64,000 nucleotides of DNA from NCBI RefSeq assembly GCF_018342065.1, contig NZ_JAFDOE010000001.1, positions 248,001 through 312,000 of the forward strand, written 5' to 3'. Shown piece by piece: positions 54,178 through 64,000 of the stretch; the first letter of the stretch is position 1, and each line of letters starts with the position of its first letter. Below the pieces are notes generated by a model, which was not told the DNA's origin, made no database searches, and saw only the letters and a list, made by a program, of their open reading frames with translations. The translations under genes were made by a program, and so were the position numbers. The DNA is from Citrobacter sp. FP75 (GTDB lineage Bacteria > Pseudomonadota > Gammaproteobacteria > Enterobacterales > Enterobacteriaceae).

Positions 54178-55788
54178 ATGAGTATTCCTTTCACCCGTTG
54201 GCCGGAAGAATTTGCCCGCCGCTACCGTGAAAAAGGCTACTGGCAGGATTTGCCGCTGACCGACATTCTTACCCGCCACGCCGACAGCGACCAGACGGCA
54301 GTGATTGATGGGGCGCGCCATCTGAGCTACCGCCAGCTTAACCAGGCTGCAGACAATCTCGCCAGCAGCCTGCGTCGCCAGGGTATTAAACCCGGTGAAA
54401 CCGCGCTGGTGCAGTTGGGCAATGTGGCTGAACTGTATGTCACCTTCTTCGCGCTGCTCAAGCTGGGCGTGGCGCCTGTTTTTGGGCTGTACAGCCATCA
54501 ACGCACCGAGCTCAACGCCTACGCGGCACAAATCAAACCGGCGCTGCTGATAGCCGACCGTGCGCATGCGCTGTTTGCCGCTGATGACTTTCTGAACGCG
54601 TTTGTTGCCGAACACAGCTCGTTACGCGTGGTTCTGTTGCTCAATGACGAGGGCGAACACAACCTGCAAAACACGATAAGCCAGCCTGTGAATGATTTTA
54701 CCGCCACGCCATCGCCTGCTGATGAAGTGGCGTATTTCCAGCTTTCCGGTGGCACCACCGGGACGCCGAAGCTGATCCCGCGTACCCATAACGATTATTA
54801 CTACAGCGTGCGCCGCAGCAACGAGATTTGCCATTTCACTGAGGAAACGCGCTATCTGTGCGCAATTCCGGCGGCGCATAACTACGCCATGAGTTCACCG
54901 GGTGCGCTGGGTGTGTTTCTTGCCGGTGGAACCGTAGTGCTGGCGGCCGATCCAAGCGCCACGCTGTGCTTCCCGTTGATTGAACAGCATCAGGTTAACG
55001 TCACGGCGCTGGTGCCGCCTGCCGTAAGTCTGTGGCTGCAGGCGATTACGGAGTGGGGCAGCAATGCGCAGTTGGCGTCGCTGAAATTGCTACAGGTTGG
55101 CGGGGCGCGCTTGTCCGCGACGCTTGCCGCCCGCATTCCGGCGGAAATAGGCTGCCAGTTGCAGCAGGTATTTGGCATGGCGGAAGGGCTGGTGAACTAC
55201 ACCCGCCTGGACGACAGCCCAGAGCGCATCATCAACACCCAGGGGCGCCCGATGTGCCCGGATGACGAGGTTTGGGTGGCAGACGCTGACGGTAATCCTC
55301 TGCCGCAGGGCGAAACAGGACGCCTGATGACCCGTGGCCCGTACACCTTCCGAGGTTATTTCAACAGCCCTGAACACAATGCCAGCGCCTTTGATGCCAA
55401 CGGATTTTACTGCTCAGGCGATCTGATCGCTATCGATCGGGATGGCTACATCACCGTGCAGGGGCGCGAGAAAGATCAGATCAACCGCGGCGGGGAGAAG
55501 ATCGCCGCCGAAGAAATCGAAAACCTGTTACTGCGCCATCCGGCGGTGGTGCATGCGGCGCTGGTCAGCGTGGACGATGAGCTGATGGGCGAGAAAAGCT
55601 GTGCCTGTCTGGTGGTGAAAGAGCCGTTGCGCGCGGTACAGGTACGCCGTTTTCTGCGCGAGCAGGGTGTGGCGGAGTTCAAATTACCGGACCGCGTCGA
55701 GTGCGTTGCGTCACTGCCGCTAACCCCGGTCGGTAAAGTGGATAAAAAACAATTACGTCAGTGGCTGGCATCACGTTCACTGGCCTGA
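54178..55788 (+). CDS. entE: EntE, 2,3-dihydroxybenzoate-AMP ligase
   Basis: A 536-residue adenylate-forming enzyme that activates dihydroxybenzoate and loads it on the carrier domain of EntB. Motifs: [18 protein letters not shown] (phosphate loop), [24 protein letters not shown] and [20 protein letters not shown]. Three consecutive start codons (GTG 54172, ATG 54175, ATG 54178) occur; the third gives the E. coli N-terminus [12 protein letters not shown] and a 5-base spacing from AAGGAG. The entC stop lies 9 bp upstream. Confidence 0.97.
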   Translation: MSIPFTRWPEEFARRYREKGYWQDLPLTDILTRHADSDQTAVIDGARHLSYRQLNQAADNLASSLRRQGIKPGETALVQLGNVAELYVTFFALLKLGVAPVFGLYSHQRTELNAYAAQIKPALLIADRAHALFAADDFLNAFVAEHSSLRVVLLLNDEGEHNLQNTISQPVNDFTATPSPADEVAYFQLSGGTTGTPKLIPRTHNDYYYSVRRSNEICHFTEETRYLCAIPAAHNYAMSSPGALGVFLAGGTVVLAADPSATLCFPLIEQHQVNVTALVPPAVSLWLQAITEWGSNAQLASLKLLQVGGARLSATLAARIPAEIGCQLQQVFGMAEGLVNYTRLDDSPERIINTQGRPMCPDDEVWVADADGNPLPQGETGRLMTRGPYTFRGYFNSPEHNASAFDANGFYCSGDLIAIDRDGYITVQGREKDQINRGGEKIAAEEIENLLLRHPAVVHAALVSVDDELMGEKSCACLVVKEPLRAVQVRRFLREQGVAEFKLPDRVECVASLPLTPVGKVDKKQLRQWLASRSLA

Positions 55789-55801
55789 AGGAGAAAAAGA
55801 G

Positions 55802-56658
55802 ATGGCAATTCCTAAACTGCAGGCTTATGCGCTGCCCACGGCGCTTGATGTTCCGGCCAACAAAGTTGACTGGGCGTTCGAACCTGAGCGCGCTGCGCTG
55901 CTTATCCATGACATGCAGGACTACTTTATCGGTTTTTGGGGCGATAACTGCCCGATGATGGAGCAGGTGGTAGCCAATATCGCTGCGCTGCGCCAGTACT
56001 GTAAAGCGCATAATATTCCGGTCTATTATACCGCTCAGCCGAAAGAGCAGAGCGATGATGACCGCGCGCTGCTGAACGATATGTGGGGACCGGGGCTGAC
56101 GCGCTCGCCTGAACAGCAGAAGATTGTCGACGCGCTGACGCCTGACGAAGCAGATACCATCCTGGTGAAATGGCGCTATAGCGCGTTTCATCGCTCCCCG
56201 CTGGAACAGATGCTGAAAGAGACCGGACGTAATCAACTGATCATTACCGGTGTGTATGCGCATATTGGCTGTATGACCACGGCAACGGACGCATTCATGC
56301 GCGACATTAAGCCGTTTATGGTCGCCGATGCGCTGGCCGACTTTAGCCGCGACGAACACCTGATGTCGCTGAAATATGTGGCGGGGCGCTCCGGGCGCGT
56401 GGTGATGACCCAGGAACTCCTGCCGACGCCGGTACCGGCCAGCAAAGAGGCGCTACGCAGCGTTATTCTGCCGTTGCTGGATGAGTCCGATGAGCCGATG
56501 GATGACGAAAATCTGATCGACTACGGTCTGGATTCGGTACGCATGATGGCGCTGGCCGCGCGCTGGCGTAAAGTTCATGGCGACATTGATTTCGTCATGC
56601 TGGCGAAAAATCCGACCATTGACGCCTGGTGGAAACTGCTTTCCCGCGAGGTGAAGTA

Positions 56659-56659
<1 letters not shown>
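55802..56659 (+). CDS. entB: EntB, isochorismatase / aryl carrier protein
   Basis: A 285-residue bifunctional protein, the same length as E. coli EntB. The N-terminal isochorismatase (about 1-205; ALLIHDMQDYFI, VKWRYSAFHRSPL, TGVYAHIGCMTTATDAFM) makes 2,3-dihydro-2,3-dihydroxybenzoate. The C-terminal aryl carrier domain has phosphopantetheine Ser245 in YGLDSVRMM. It carries dihydroxybenzoate to EntF. The stop overlaps the entA start by one base (TAATG). Confidence 0.97.
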
Positions 56660-57830
<1,171 letters not shown>

Positions 57831-57877
57831 CATTGCCGACAACGTAAAATGAAATTGCAGGGTTAACAGGTAAATGA

Positions 57878-57893
57878 AGTGATCTAGTTAACA
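57878..57893 (+). promoter_or_regulatory. CRP-like site upstream of cstA
   Basis: AGTGA-N6-TAACA is one mismatch per half from the CRP consensus TGTGA-N6-TCACA, about 130 bp before cstA. E. coli cstA is cAMP-CRP dependent, as expected for a carbon-starvation gene. Confidence 0.55.
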
Positions 57894-58014
57894 ATGCAAT
57901 GTAAATAGTCAGTGGTGTCTCGGGTTTATGTGGTTGTCAGGTTGTTAAATTCAGGAAAGGTGTTATAGAAACAAAATGTAACATCTCTCTGGATCACGCA
58001 AACGGACAACAACT

Positions 58015-60120
58015 ATGAATAAATCAGGGAAATACCTCCTCTGGACATTGCTCTCCGTTATCGGAGCATTTGCCCTTGGATATATTGCGTTAAACCGTGG
58101 TGAACAGATCAACGCGCTGTGGATTGTGGTGGCGTCGGTCTGTGTCTATCTTATTGCCTACCGTTTTTATGGCCTGTACATCGCAAAAAATGTGCTGGCG
58201 CTGGACCCAACGCGTATGACGCCAGCGGTGCGGCATAACGATGGTCTGGATTATGTCCCTACCGATAAAAAAGTACTGTTTGGGCACCACTTTGCGGCTA
58301 TCGCCGGGGCGGGGCCGCTAGTCGGACCGGTACTGGCAGCACAAATGGGCTACCTGCCGGGCATGATCTGGCTGTTGGCCGGGGTGGTGCTGGCAGGGGC
58401 AGTACAGGACTTTATGGTGCTGTTTGTTTCCACCCGTCGCGATGGTCGTTCCCTTGGCGAGCTGGTGAAAGAAGAAATGGGTCAAACGGCGGGCGTCATT
58501 GCGCTGGTGGCCTGTTTTATGATCATGGTGATTATCCTGGCGGTGCTGGCGATGATCGTCGTAAAAGCGCTGACCCACAGCCCGTGGGGAACCTACACCG
58601 TAGCGTTCACCATCCCGCTGGCGATCTTTATGGGTATTTACCTGCGCTATCTGCGTCCGGGCCGCATTGGCGAAGTATCGGTCATCGGCCTGGTGTTCCT
58701 GGTGTTTGCCATTATTTCCGGCGGTTGGGTTGCTGAAAGCCCAACCTGGGCACCGTACTTTGACTTTACCGGCGTACAGCTGACCTGGATGCTGGTGGGT
58801 TACGGTTTTGTCGCCGCTGTGCTGCCGGTATGGCTGCTGCTGGCGCCGCGTGACTACCTCTCAACCTTCCTGAAGATTGGTACTATTGTTGGTCTGGCTG
58901 TCGGTATTCTGATTATGCGCCCAACGCTGACCATGCCAGCGCTGACCAAATTTGTTGACGGCACCGGTCCGGTCTGGACGGGCAACCTGTTCCCGTTCCT
59001 GTTTATTACCATTGCCTGCGGGGCGGTTTCTGGCTTCCACGCGCTGATTGCTTCCGGCACCACGCCGAAGATGTTGGCGAATGAAGGGCAGGCCTGCTTT
59101 ATCGGCTACGGCGGGATGCTGATGGAGTCCTTTGTCGCCATTATGGCGCTGGTCTCTGCCTGTATCATCGATCCGGGCGTATATTTCGCGATGAACAGCC
59201 CGATGGCGGTGCTGGCACCTGCGGGTACGGTGGATGTGGTGGCTTCTGCGGCGCAGGTGGTCAGTAGCTGGGGCTTTGCAATTACCCCGGATACCCTGCA
59301 TCAAATCGCTAATGAAGTGGGTGAGCAATCCATTATTTCTCGTGCGGGCGGTGCACCTACGCTGGCCGTAGGGATGGCCTACATTCTGCACGGTGCGCTG
59401 GGTGGCATGATGGATGTAGCGTTCTGGTATCACTTCGCCATTCTGTTTGAAGCGCTGTTTATTCTGACCGCGGTAGACGCCGGTACACGCGCCGCGCGCT
59501 TTATGCTGCAGGACCTGCTGGGCGTAGTATCTCCGGGTCTGAAACGTACCGACTCGTTGCCTGCGAACCTACTGGCGACGGCGCTGTGCGTGCTGGCCTG
59601 GGGTTACTTCTTACATCAGGGCGTGGTGGATCCACTGGGTGGCATCAACACCCTGTGGCCGCTGTTTGGTATCGCCAACCAGATGCTGGCCGGTATGGCG
59701 CTGATGCTGTGCGCAGTGGTGCTGTTCAAGATGAAACGTCAGCGCTACGCGTGGGTGGCGCTGGTGCCAACGGCCTGGCTGCTGATTTGTACCCTGACCG
59801 CTGGCTGGCAGAAAGCGTTTAGCCCGGATACGAAAATCGGCTTCCTGGCTATCGCCAACAAGTTCCAGGCGATGATTGACAGCGGTAACATTCCGGCGCA
59901 GTACACCCAGTCGCAGCTTTCACAGCTGGTGTTTAACAACCGTCTGGATGCCGGTCTGACCGTCTTCTTTATGGTCGTGGTAGTGGTTCTGGGTCTGTTC
60001 TCCATTAAAACGGCGCTGGCGGCGCTGAAAGAGGACAAACCGACCTCGAAAGAAACGCCGTACGAGCCAATGCCAGAGAATGTCGAAGAGATTGTGGCGC
60101 AGGCGAAAGGCGCGCACTAA
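58015..60120 (+). CDS. cstA: CstA, carbon-starvation peptide/pyruvate transporter
   Basis: A 701-residue polytopic membrane protein (about 16-18 helices), the E. coli length. It takes up peptides, and with YbdD pyruvate, under carbon starvation. Characteristic stretches: HHFAAIAGAGPLVGPVLAAQMGYLPG, FHALIASGTTPKMLANE, and LGGINTLWPLFGIANQMLAG. CsrA represses its translation in E. coli. It is followed by ybdD after a hairpin. Confidence 0.96.
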   Translation: MNKSGKYLLWTLLSVIGAFALGYIALNRGEQINALWIVVASVCVYLIAYRFYGLYIAKNVLALDPTRMTPAVRHNDGLDYVPTDKKVLFGHHFAAIAGAGPLVGPVLAAQMGYLPGMIWLLAGVVLAGAVQDFMVLFVSTRRDGRSLGELVKEEMGQTAGVIALVACFMIMVIILAVLAMIVVKALTHSPWGTYTVAFTIPLAIFMGIYLRYLRPGRIGEVSVIGLVFLVFAIISGGWVAESPTWAPYFDFTGVQLTWMLVGYGFVAAVLPVWLLLAPRDYLSTFLKIGTIVGLAVGILIMRPTLTMPALTKFVDGTGPVWTGNLFPFLFITIACGAVSGFHALIASGTTPKMLANEGQACFIGYGGMLMESFVAIMALVSACIIDPGVYFAMNSPMAVLAPAGTVDVVASAAQVVSSWGFAITPDTLHQIANEVGEQSIISRAGGAPTLAVGMAYILHGALGGMMDVAFWYHFAILFEALFILTAVDAGTRAARFMLQDLLGVVSPGLKRTDSLPANLLATALCVLAWGYFLHQGVVDPLGGINTLWPLFGIANQMLAGMALMLCAVVLFKMKRQRYAWVALVPTAWLLICTLTAGWQKAFSPDTKIGFLAIANKFQAMIDSGNIPAQYTQSQLSQLVFNNRLDAGLTVFFMVVVVVLGLFSIKTALAALKEDKPTSKETPYEPMPENVEEIVAQAKGAH

Positions 60121-60138
60121 TATTCTCTTAACCCACAA

Positions 60139-60161
60139 GCCCTCTCCGCAGCGGGGAGGGC
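60139..60161 (+). repeat. Hairpin between cstA and ybdD
   Basis: GCCCTCTCC pairs with GGGGAGGGC (one G-U) around a 5-base loop in the 63-bp gap. It may reduce but probably does not abolish readthrough to ybdD. Confidence 0.5.
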
Positions 60162-60183
60162 ATTTGTATGACAGGGAATGACT

Positions 60184-60381
60184 ATGTTTGAAACACTCGC
60201 CAAAGCCGGGAAATATTTAGGCCAAACCGCCCGCTTGATGATTGGCGTGCCGGATTATGAAAACTATGTTGAGCATATGCGCGTCACGCATCCGGATCAG
60301 GCGCCGATGACTTACGAAGAATTCTTCCGTGAGCGCCAGGATGCGCGCTACGGAGGTAAAGGCGGCGCGAAGTGCTGCTAA
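60184..60381 (+). CDS. ybdD: YbdD, small CstA-associated protein (YbdD/YjiX family)
   Basis: A 65-residue soluble protein, the E. coli length, with the family sequence [10 protein letters not shown]...[26 protein letters not shown]. The YbdD/YjiX family is needed for pyruvate uptake by CstA/BtsT-type transporters. The ATG at 60184 matches E. coli; an ATG two codons earlier is possible. Confidence 0.93.
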   Translation: MFETLAKAGKYLGQTARLMIGVPDYENYVEHMRVTHPDQAPMTYEEFFRERQDARYGGKGGAKCC

Positions 60382-60426
60382 TGCACTGCAACTCGAATTC
60401 TTTTGAGTATTCGGAATATTTCACGA

Positions 60427-61515
60427 TTAAGCTGTAAACGATTCTACCTTTTCGAATGCTGTGCGCAGGATTTCCGGTGTTAACGTTATTGGTAACGCGT
60501 GAATGGATTCCACCGGACGCAGGGTGTGTGCAATGACCTTATCGATCTCAGTGCGGTTATTGATGTCCACTTCCAGTTGGGCCAGTCGAGTAGGCAAGTT
60601 AAAGCGCTCATAGGCGGCGATCAACTGCGCCAGCACATCATCTTGTCCCAACAGTGCGCTTTGCACCAGGATGCCGTAGGCCACTTTGGTGCCGTGTAAA
60701 AACTTCTCGGTCTGCGCAAGGACGGTTAAGCCGTTATGCACTGAATGCGCCGCCGCTACCCGGGTGTAGCGTTCGCCCAGACCACCGACCATACCGCCTC
60801 CGGCAATAATGGCATCGACCACATCGCAAAAAGCCTGAGTGAGTTTCCCCTGTTTTTTATCGGCCAGCGCCTGCTCGCTGCTTTCCAGTAGAACGTCGCG
60901 GATCGCCAGTGCGCCGTTGATCCCCAGGCGCACGGTCAGCGGCAATGTTTCGGGTTGTGGCGCTAGCACCACGGCTTCATACCATTTCGCCAGCGTGTCG
61001 CCGATCCCTGCCAGTAAATACTCCTCCGGTGCATTGAGTATTATCTGTGGCTCTACCAGCACCAGAAAGTTAGCATCATCGAAAATGTCGAAGTGCAGCG
61101 CCTGGCCGGCATCGTTGTACCACACGGAAAGCGGCGTCCAGGCCGCGCAGGTGGCGGCAATAGTCGGGATCGCCACGAAAGGTAAACCGAGACGACGGGC
61201 CAACGCTTTGGCGGTGTCGAGCAGTGCGCCGCCGCCCACGCCAATCACCATGCTGCGGTTATCTCCGGCATCTTTTGTCAGTTGGCTAACGTCCGTTTCA
61301 CTGCAATGACCGGTAAACAGCAGGTGCGCTGCCCCGGTAAGAGTAAACGCCTCAGGCAGATAAGGACGAGCTGCCGCGATGGCGCGTTCGCCATACACCC
61401 AGACGGCGCGTGACAGTTGGTCGGTGGTAAAAAAATCATGCAGTCTGGACAGGCTACCGGTGTGGGAAAAATAGTTGGCCGGGCCGGCGACGACGCGAAT
61501 CTCGGTATTACTCAT
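60427..61515 (-). CDS. hcxA: HcxA (YbdH), hydroxycarboxylate dehydrogenase A
   Basis: A 362-residue iron-containing alcohol/glycerol dehydrogenase-like enzyme, the length of E. coli YbdH. E. coli HcxA reduces 2-oxo acids such as 2-oxobutyrate and 2-oxoglutarate with NADPH. The nucleotide-binding GVGGGALLDTAKALA and metal-ligand regions (LLAGIGDTLAKWYE, AAAHSVHNGLTVL) are present. It is divergent from ybdL across a MetJ-like site, which ties it to methionine-linked keto-acid metabolism. Confidence 0.93.
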   Translation of the reverse strand: MSNTEIRVVAGPANYFSHTGSLSRLHDFFTTDQLSRAVWVYGERAIAAARPYLPEAFTLTGAAHLLFTGHCSETDVSQLTKDAGDNRSMVIGVGGGALLDTAKALARRLGLPFVAIPTIAATCAAWTPLSVWYNDAGQALHFDIFDDANFLVLVEPQIILNAPEEYLLAGIGDTLAKWYEAVVLAPQPETLPLTVRLGINGALAIRDVLLESSEQALADKKQGKLTQAFCDVVDAIIAGGGMVGGLGERYTRVAAAHSVHNGLTVLAQTEKFLHGTKVAYGILVQSALLGQDDVLAQLIAAYERFNLPTRLAQLEVDINNRTEIDKVIAHTLRPVESIHALPITLTPEILRTAFEKVESFTA

Positions 61516-61563
61516 GTTGTGTTGTCCTTTTGGCTGTCCTGTCCACGCAGGTTATTTTTATAT

Positions 61564-61579
61564 AGACGTCTGAACGTCT
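61564..61579. promoter_or_regulatory. Tandem MetJ boxes between hcxA and ybdL
   Basis: AGACGTCT (perfect met box) is followed directly by GAACGTCT (two mismatches). MetJ binds two or more such 8-mers side by side. It lies in the divergent hcxA-ybdL region, 69 bp before ybdL. Confidence 0.82.
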
Positions 61580-61647
61580 TGATTGCCAAATACTAGCATC
61601 GTGTTATAGTGGCTTCAACCACAACATCACACGCCGGGATAACAATA

Positions 61648-62808
61648 ATGAGTAATAACTCGCTGATTGTGCAAAGCAAACTCCCCAATTTAGGCACCAC
61701 CATATTCTCGCAAATGAGCGCCCTGGCACAGGAACATCAGGCTATTAACCTGTCGCAAGGGTTTCCTGATTTTGACGGTCCGCACTATCTGCAAGAGCGT
61801 CTGGCGTATCATGTGGCGCAAGGGGCGAACCAATATGCGCCAATGACGGGGGTGCAGTCGCTGCGCGAGGCCATCGCCGACAAAACCGTCGAGTTATACG
61901 GCTACAAACCCGACGCTGATAGTGACGTTACGGTGACGGCGGGAGCGACAGAGGCGCTGTATGCGGCTATTACGGCCTTAGTGCGTCCTGGCGATGAGGT
62001 GATATGTTTTGACCCGAGCTACGACAGCTATGCGCCAGCGGTGGCGCTATCCGGTGGGATAGTGAAACGCATTGCGCTGCAGCCGCCATCTTTTCGTGTG
62101 GACTGGCAGGAATTTACCGCGTTGTTGAGCGATCGTACCCGGCTGGTGATCCTCAATACGCCACATAATCCCTCCGCTACTGTCTGGCAGAAAGCGGACT
62201 TTGACGCGCTGTGGCAGGCCATTAAAACACGAGAGATTTTTGTCGTTAGCGATGAGGTTTATGAACATATCTGCTTTGCCGCACACGGACATGCCAGCGT
62301 GCTGGCTCATCCGCAACTGCGGGAGCGTGCGGTGGCGGTTTCATCGTTTGGTAAAACCTACCATATGACCGGCTGGAAGGTGGGGTACTGCGTTGCGCCC
62401 AAAAACATCAGCGCAGAGTTACGCAAAGTGCATCAGTATTTGACTTTCTCGGTCAATACGCCGGCACAGCTGGCGCTGGCGGATATGCTGCGCGCAGACC
62501 CGAGTCATTATCGCGACCTGCCCGCGTTTTATCAGAAAAAGCGTGACGTGCTGGTGAACGCGCTGCGTGACAGTCGACTGGAAATTTTACCCTGTGAAGG
62601 AACGTATTTTCTGCTGATTGATTACAGTGCCGTATCCGATCTCGACGATGTGGCATTTTGTCAGTGGCTGACCAAAAAGGTTGGCGTTGCGGCGATCCCG
62701 CTGTCTGTTTTTTGCGCCGATCCTTTCCCACATAAACTGATTCGTCTGTGTTTTGCTAAGCAAGAATCGACGCTATTGGCGGCGGCAGAACGTCTGGTTT
62801 CGCTGTAA
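61648..62808 (+). CDS. ybdL: YbdL, methionine-preferring PLP aminotransferase
   Basis: A 386-residue class I aminotransferase, the E. coli length. E. coli YbdL prefers methionine, histidine and phenylalanine and can make methionine from its keto acid. The PLP lysine is Lys236 in SSFGKTYHMTGWK; NTPHNPSATVW and SDEVYEHICF are also present. The ATG at 61648 gives the E. coli-like start; the upstream ATG at 61609 would add 13 residues. A MetJ-like site lies before it. Its stop abuts the ybdM stop with no base between. Confidence 0.95.
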   Translation: MSNNSLIVQSKLPNLGTTIFSQMSALAQEHQAINLSQGFPDFDGPHYLQERLAYHVAQGANQYAPMTGVQSLREAIADKTVELYGYKPDADSDVTVTAGATEALYAAITALVRPGDEVICFDPSYDSYAPAVALSGGIVKRIALQPPSFRVDWQEFTALLSDRTRLVILNTPHNPSATVWQKADFDALWQAIKTREIFVVSDEVYEHICFAAHGHASVLAHPQLRERAVAVSSFGKTYHMTGWKVGYCVAPKNISAELRKVHQYLTFSVNTPAQLALADMLRADPSHYRDLPAFYQKKRDVLVNALRDSRLEILPCEGTYFLLIDYSAVSDLDDVAFCQWLTKKVGVAAIPLSVFCADPFPHKLIRLCFAKQESTLLAAAERLVSL

Positions 62809-63426
62809 TTACTTCACGGTCCAGGCTTTAGAAAATCGACGGTCGGCGAACAATTCTTGCAGACCGTTAATTTGTTTAAGGCGCAGCACTTCGTCGTCAT
62901 CCATACCTAACTCTTTACTGATCTTCTCTTCACTCCAGCCTAATTGTGATAATTCTCGGACGATTTCCGACATGGCATGGATTTGATGACGGCCACGGGC
63001 GCGGTTATGGCGAATTGTCGCCGCCATGCGTTCATGGCGTTCGCGCTGTAAACAGGTGACGGGCAGATAGCCTTTCAGGCGTGATTTCAGCAACGACTTG
63101 CTTTTACCTAACTCATGACGGTGGAAGCCATCGACGATTTCATAGTCTTCCGCCGTTGACTGGACTACAACAATAGGTTGAGTGAATCCGTCGGCTTCGA
63201 TGGACTTCAGCAGCAGCTTTTTCTCCGGCGGTGCAACGTTGTTTGGGTTGTAATCATTGGGCGAGATATGCTCATGTTTGACCCATAATACGCAATCGAC
63301 AGGCTCTTCGCGAAATGGGCTGACGCTGTGAATTGCCATTCTGAATTGGTTAATGGCTTCAATTCGCTCTTCTTCTGACAGGCCAGAAAGAAAACCGGTG
63401 AGTTCCTGAGTTAGTTTGTGTTGCAT
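62809..63426 (-). CDS. ybdM: YbdM, ParB/sulfiredoxin-like protein
   Basis: A protein of about 205 residues with a ParB/sulfiredoxin-like nuclease-type domain (about 50-125: PPEKKLLLKSIEADGFTQPIVV, EIVDGFHRHELGKS) and a helix-turn-helix at about 145-190 (REL SQLGWSEEKISKELGMDDDEVL). E. coli YbdM pairs with YbdN; their function is not established, but such pairs resemble ParB/PAPS-reductase sets of phages and DNA-modification loci. The ATG at 63426 has GGGGGA 4-5 bases upstream and overlaps the ybdN 3' end by 16 bases; an ATG at 63438 is the alternative. Confidence 0.88.
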   Translation of the reverse strand: MQHKLTQELTGFLSGLSEEERIEAINQFRMAIHSVSPFREEPVDCVLWVKHEHISPNDYNPNNVAPPEKKLLLKSIEADGFTQPIVVVQSTAEDYEIVDGFHRHELGKSKSLLKSRLKGYLPVTCLQRERHERMAATIRHNRARGRHQIHAMSEIVRELSQLGWSEEKISKELGMDDDEVLRLKQINGLQELFADRRFSKAWTVK

Positions 63427-64000
63427 AAGATCCCCCATTCCTGGCGTTTGGTTTTCATACGTTCGTTATAGCGTTGGTAGTTTTTGGGTTTTGTTGGGCT
63501 GAATGAAAGTGCCCGACACCAGTAATCATTATTCAGCAGGACTTTACATATGCGCCGCCACGACGGGATATCCTTCGAGCCAATATCGCTTTCTTGCGTT
63601 TGTGGAATATTGTCCATGCCCTTTTTCTTATACCACTGCAAATAAACGGCGATTTTATTGCGATAATGCTCTGCGGTAGTCTCCGGCATGCTGTTCAATA
63701 GCAGCATGGCATATTCCTGCCAGCTTAAATGTTCTGGTTTAAGTATTTTCCGGTGACCGTAAAAATGGTTGTCATGACCGGCATAAATACCGCCACTTTT
63801 AACACCGCTGACGCGGGCGCACATGGCTGCCCAGCGCTCGGGTTCAATGACGTGATATAGCCATAATCCCTGACGCTGTTCCGGGCCAAAGGGCTCACAA
63901 ATACGCATGTAGCGCGTTGGAACACCGGCCTGATACATCAGGTTGTATAAGGGATTACACGGCATTTTAGTCTTCGCAAACCATGTCCAGATGTCGGCGG
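63411..64000 (-). CDS. ybdN: YbdN, PAPS-reductase-like protein (C-terminal part)
   Basis: The minus-strand frame is open to the window edge, so this is the C-terminal part of YbdN (about 400 residues in E. coli). The visible 196 residues begin ADIWTWFAKTKMPCNPLYNLMY and include MRICEPFGPEQRQGLWLYHVIEPERW and a C-terminal basic region. The family has a PAPS-reductase/ATP-sulfurylase fold, whose nucleotide loop should lie upstream, outside the window. The methionine at 63965 is internal. It overlaps the downstream ybdM. Confidence 0.88.
   Translation of the reverse strand, partial: ADIWTWFAKTKMPCNPLYNLMYQAGVPTRYMRICEPFGPEQRQGLWLYHVIEPERWAAMCARVSGVKSGGIYAGHDNHFYGHRKILKPEHLSWQEYAMLLLNSMPETTAEHYRNKIAVYLQWYKKKGMDNIPQTQESDIGSKDIPSWRRICKVLLNNDYWCRALSFSPTKPKNYQRYNERMKTKRQEWGILCNTN

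Overview
The window is enterobacterial chromosome, most likely a Citrobacter or a very close relative. This rests on recognised proteins and gene order: cusA, pheP-ybdG-nfsB-ybdF, ramR-romA-ramA, ybdJ-ybdK, the whole enterobactin locus (entD to entH), cstA-ybdD, hcxA-ybdL and ybdM-ybdN. That is the E. coli/Salmonella backbone, with two blocks of accessory DNA set into it. No rRNA, tRNA, CRISPR array, insertion sequence or integrase was recognised.

Layout: 1-1461 is the 3' part of the cusA Cu/Ag pump gene. 1505-20852 lies where E. coli has cusA directly next to pheP. It carries the reactive-chlorine genes rclR/rclABC, a mrkH-mrkI-mrkJ-like cyclic-di-GMP module (PilZ activator, LuxR-type regulator, EAL phosphodiesterase), a 3111-residue type Va autotransporter adhesin with its own LuxR-type regulator, a coiled-coil protein with an HPD motif, and a YncE-like lipoprotein behind a Fur-box-like site. 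20999-28596 is backbone: pheP, ybdG, nfsB, ybdF, ramR, romA, ramA, ybdJ, ybdK, with an intact RamR operator between ramR and romA. A GNAT acetyltransferase follows.

29.5-37.6 kb is an AT-rich block between ybdK and entD. It encodes a 1467-residue multidomain glycosidase with no signal peptide, an M15-type peptidoglycan endopeptidase, a LysR-type regulator, a holin-like protein, a 142-residue beta-rich protein with no signal peptide, and two small membrane proteins. Holin plus L-Ala-D-Glu-type endopeptidase plus LysR regulator beside leaderless secreted-type enzymes is the arrangement of the type 10 (holin/endolysin) secretion systems, known best for Serratia chitinases. Here the apparent cargo is a fucosidase/glucanase-like fusion. 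This is the most interesting candidate system in the window.

37.6-57.8 kb is the complete enterobactin system: entD, fepA, fes, ybdZ, entF, fepE, fepCGD, entS, fepB, entCEBAH. Fur-box-like sites lie in the three divergent promoter regions. EntCBA make dihydroxybenzoate, EntE/B/F/D assemble enterobactin, EntS exports it, FepA/B/D/G/C import the ferric form and Fes opens it. 57.8-64 kb holds cstA-ybdD (peptide/pyruvate uptake, CRP-like site), hcxA and ybdL back to back around tandem MetJ-like boxes, and ybdN-ybdM, with ybdN running off the right edge.
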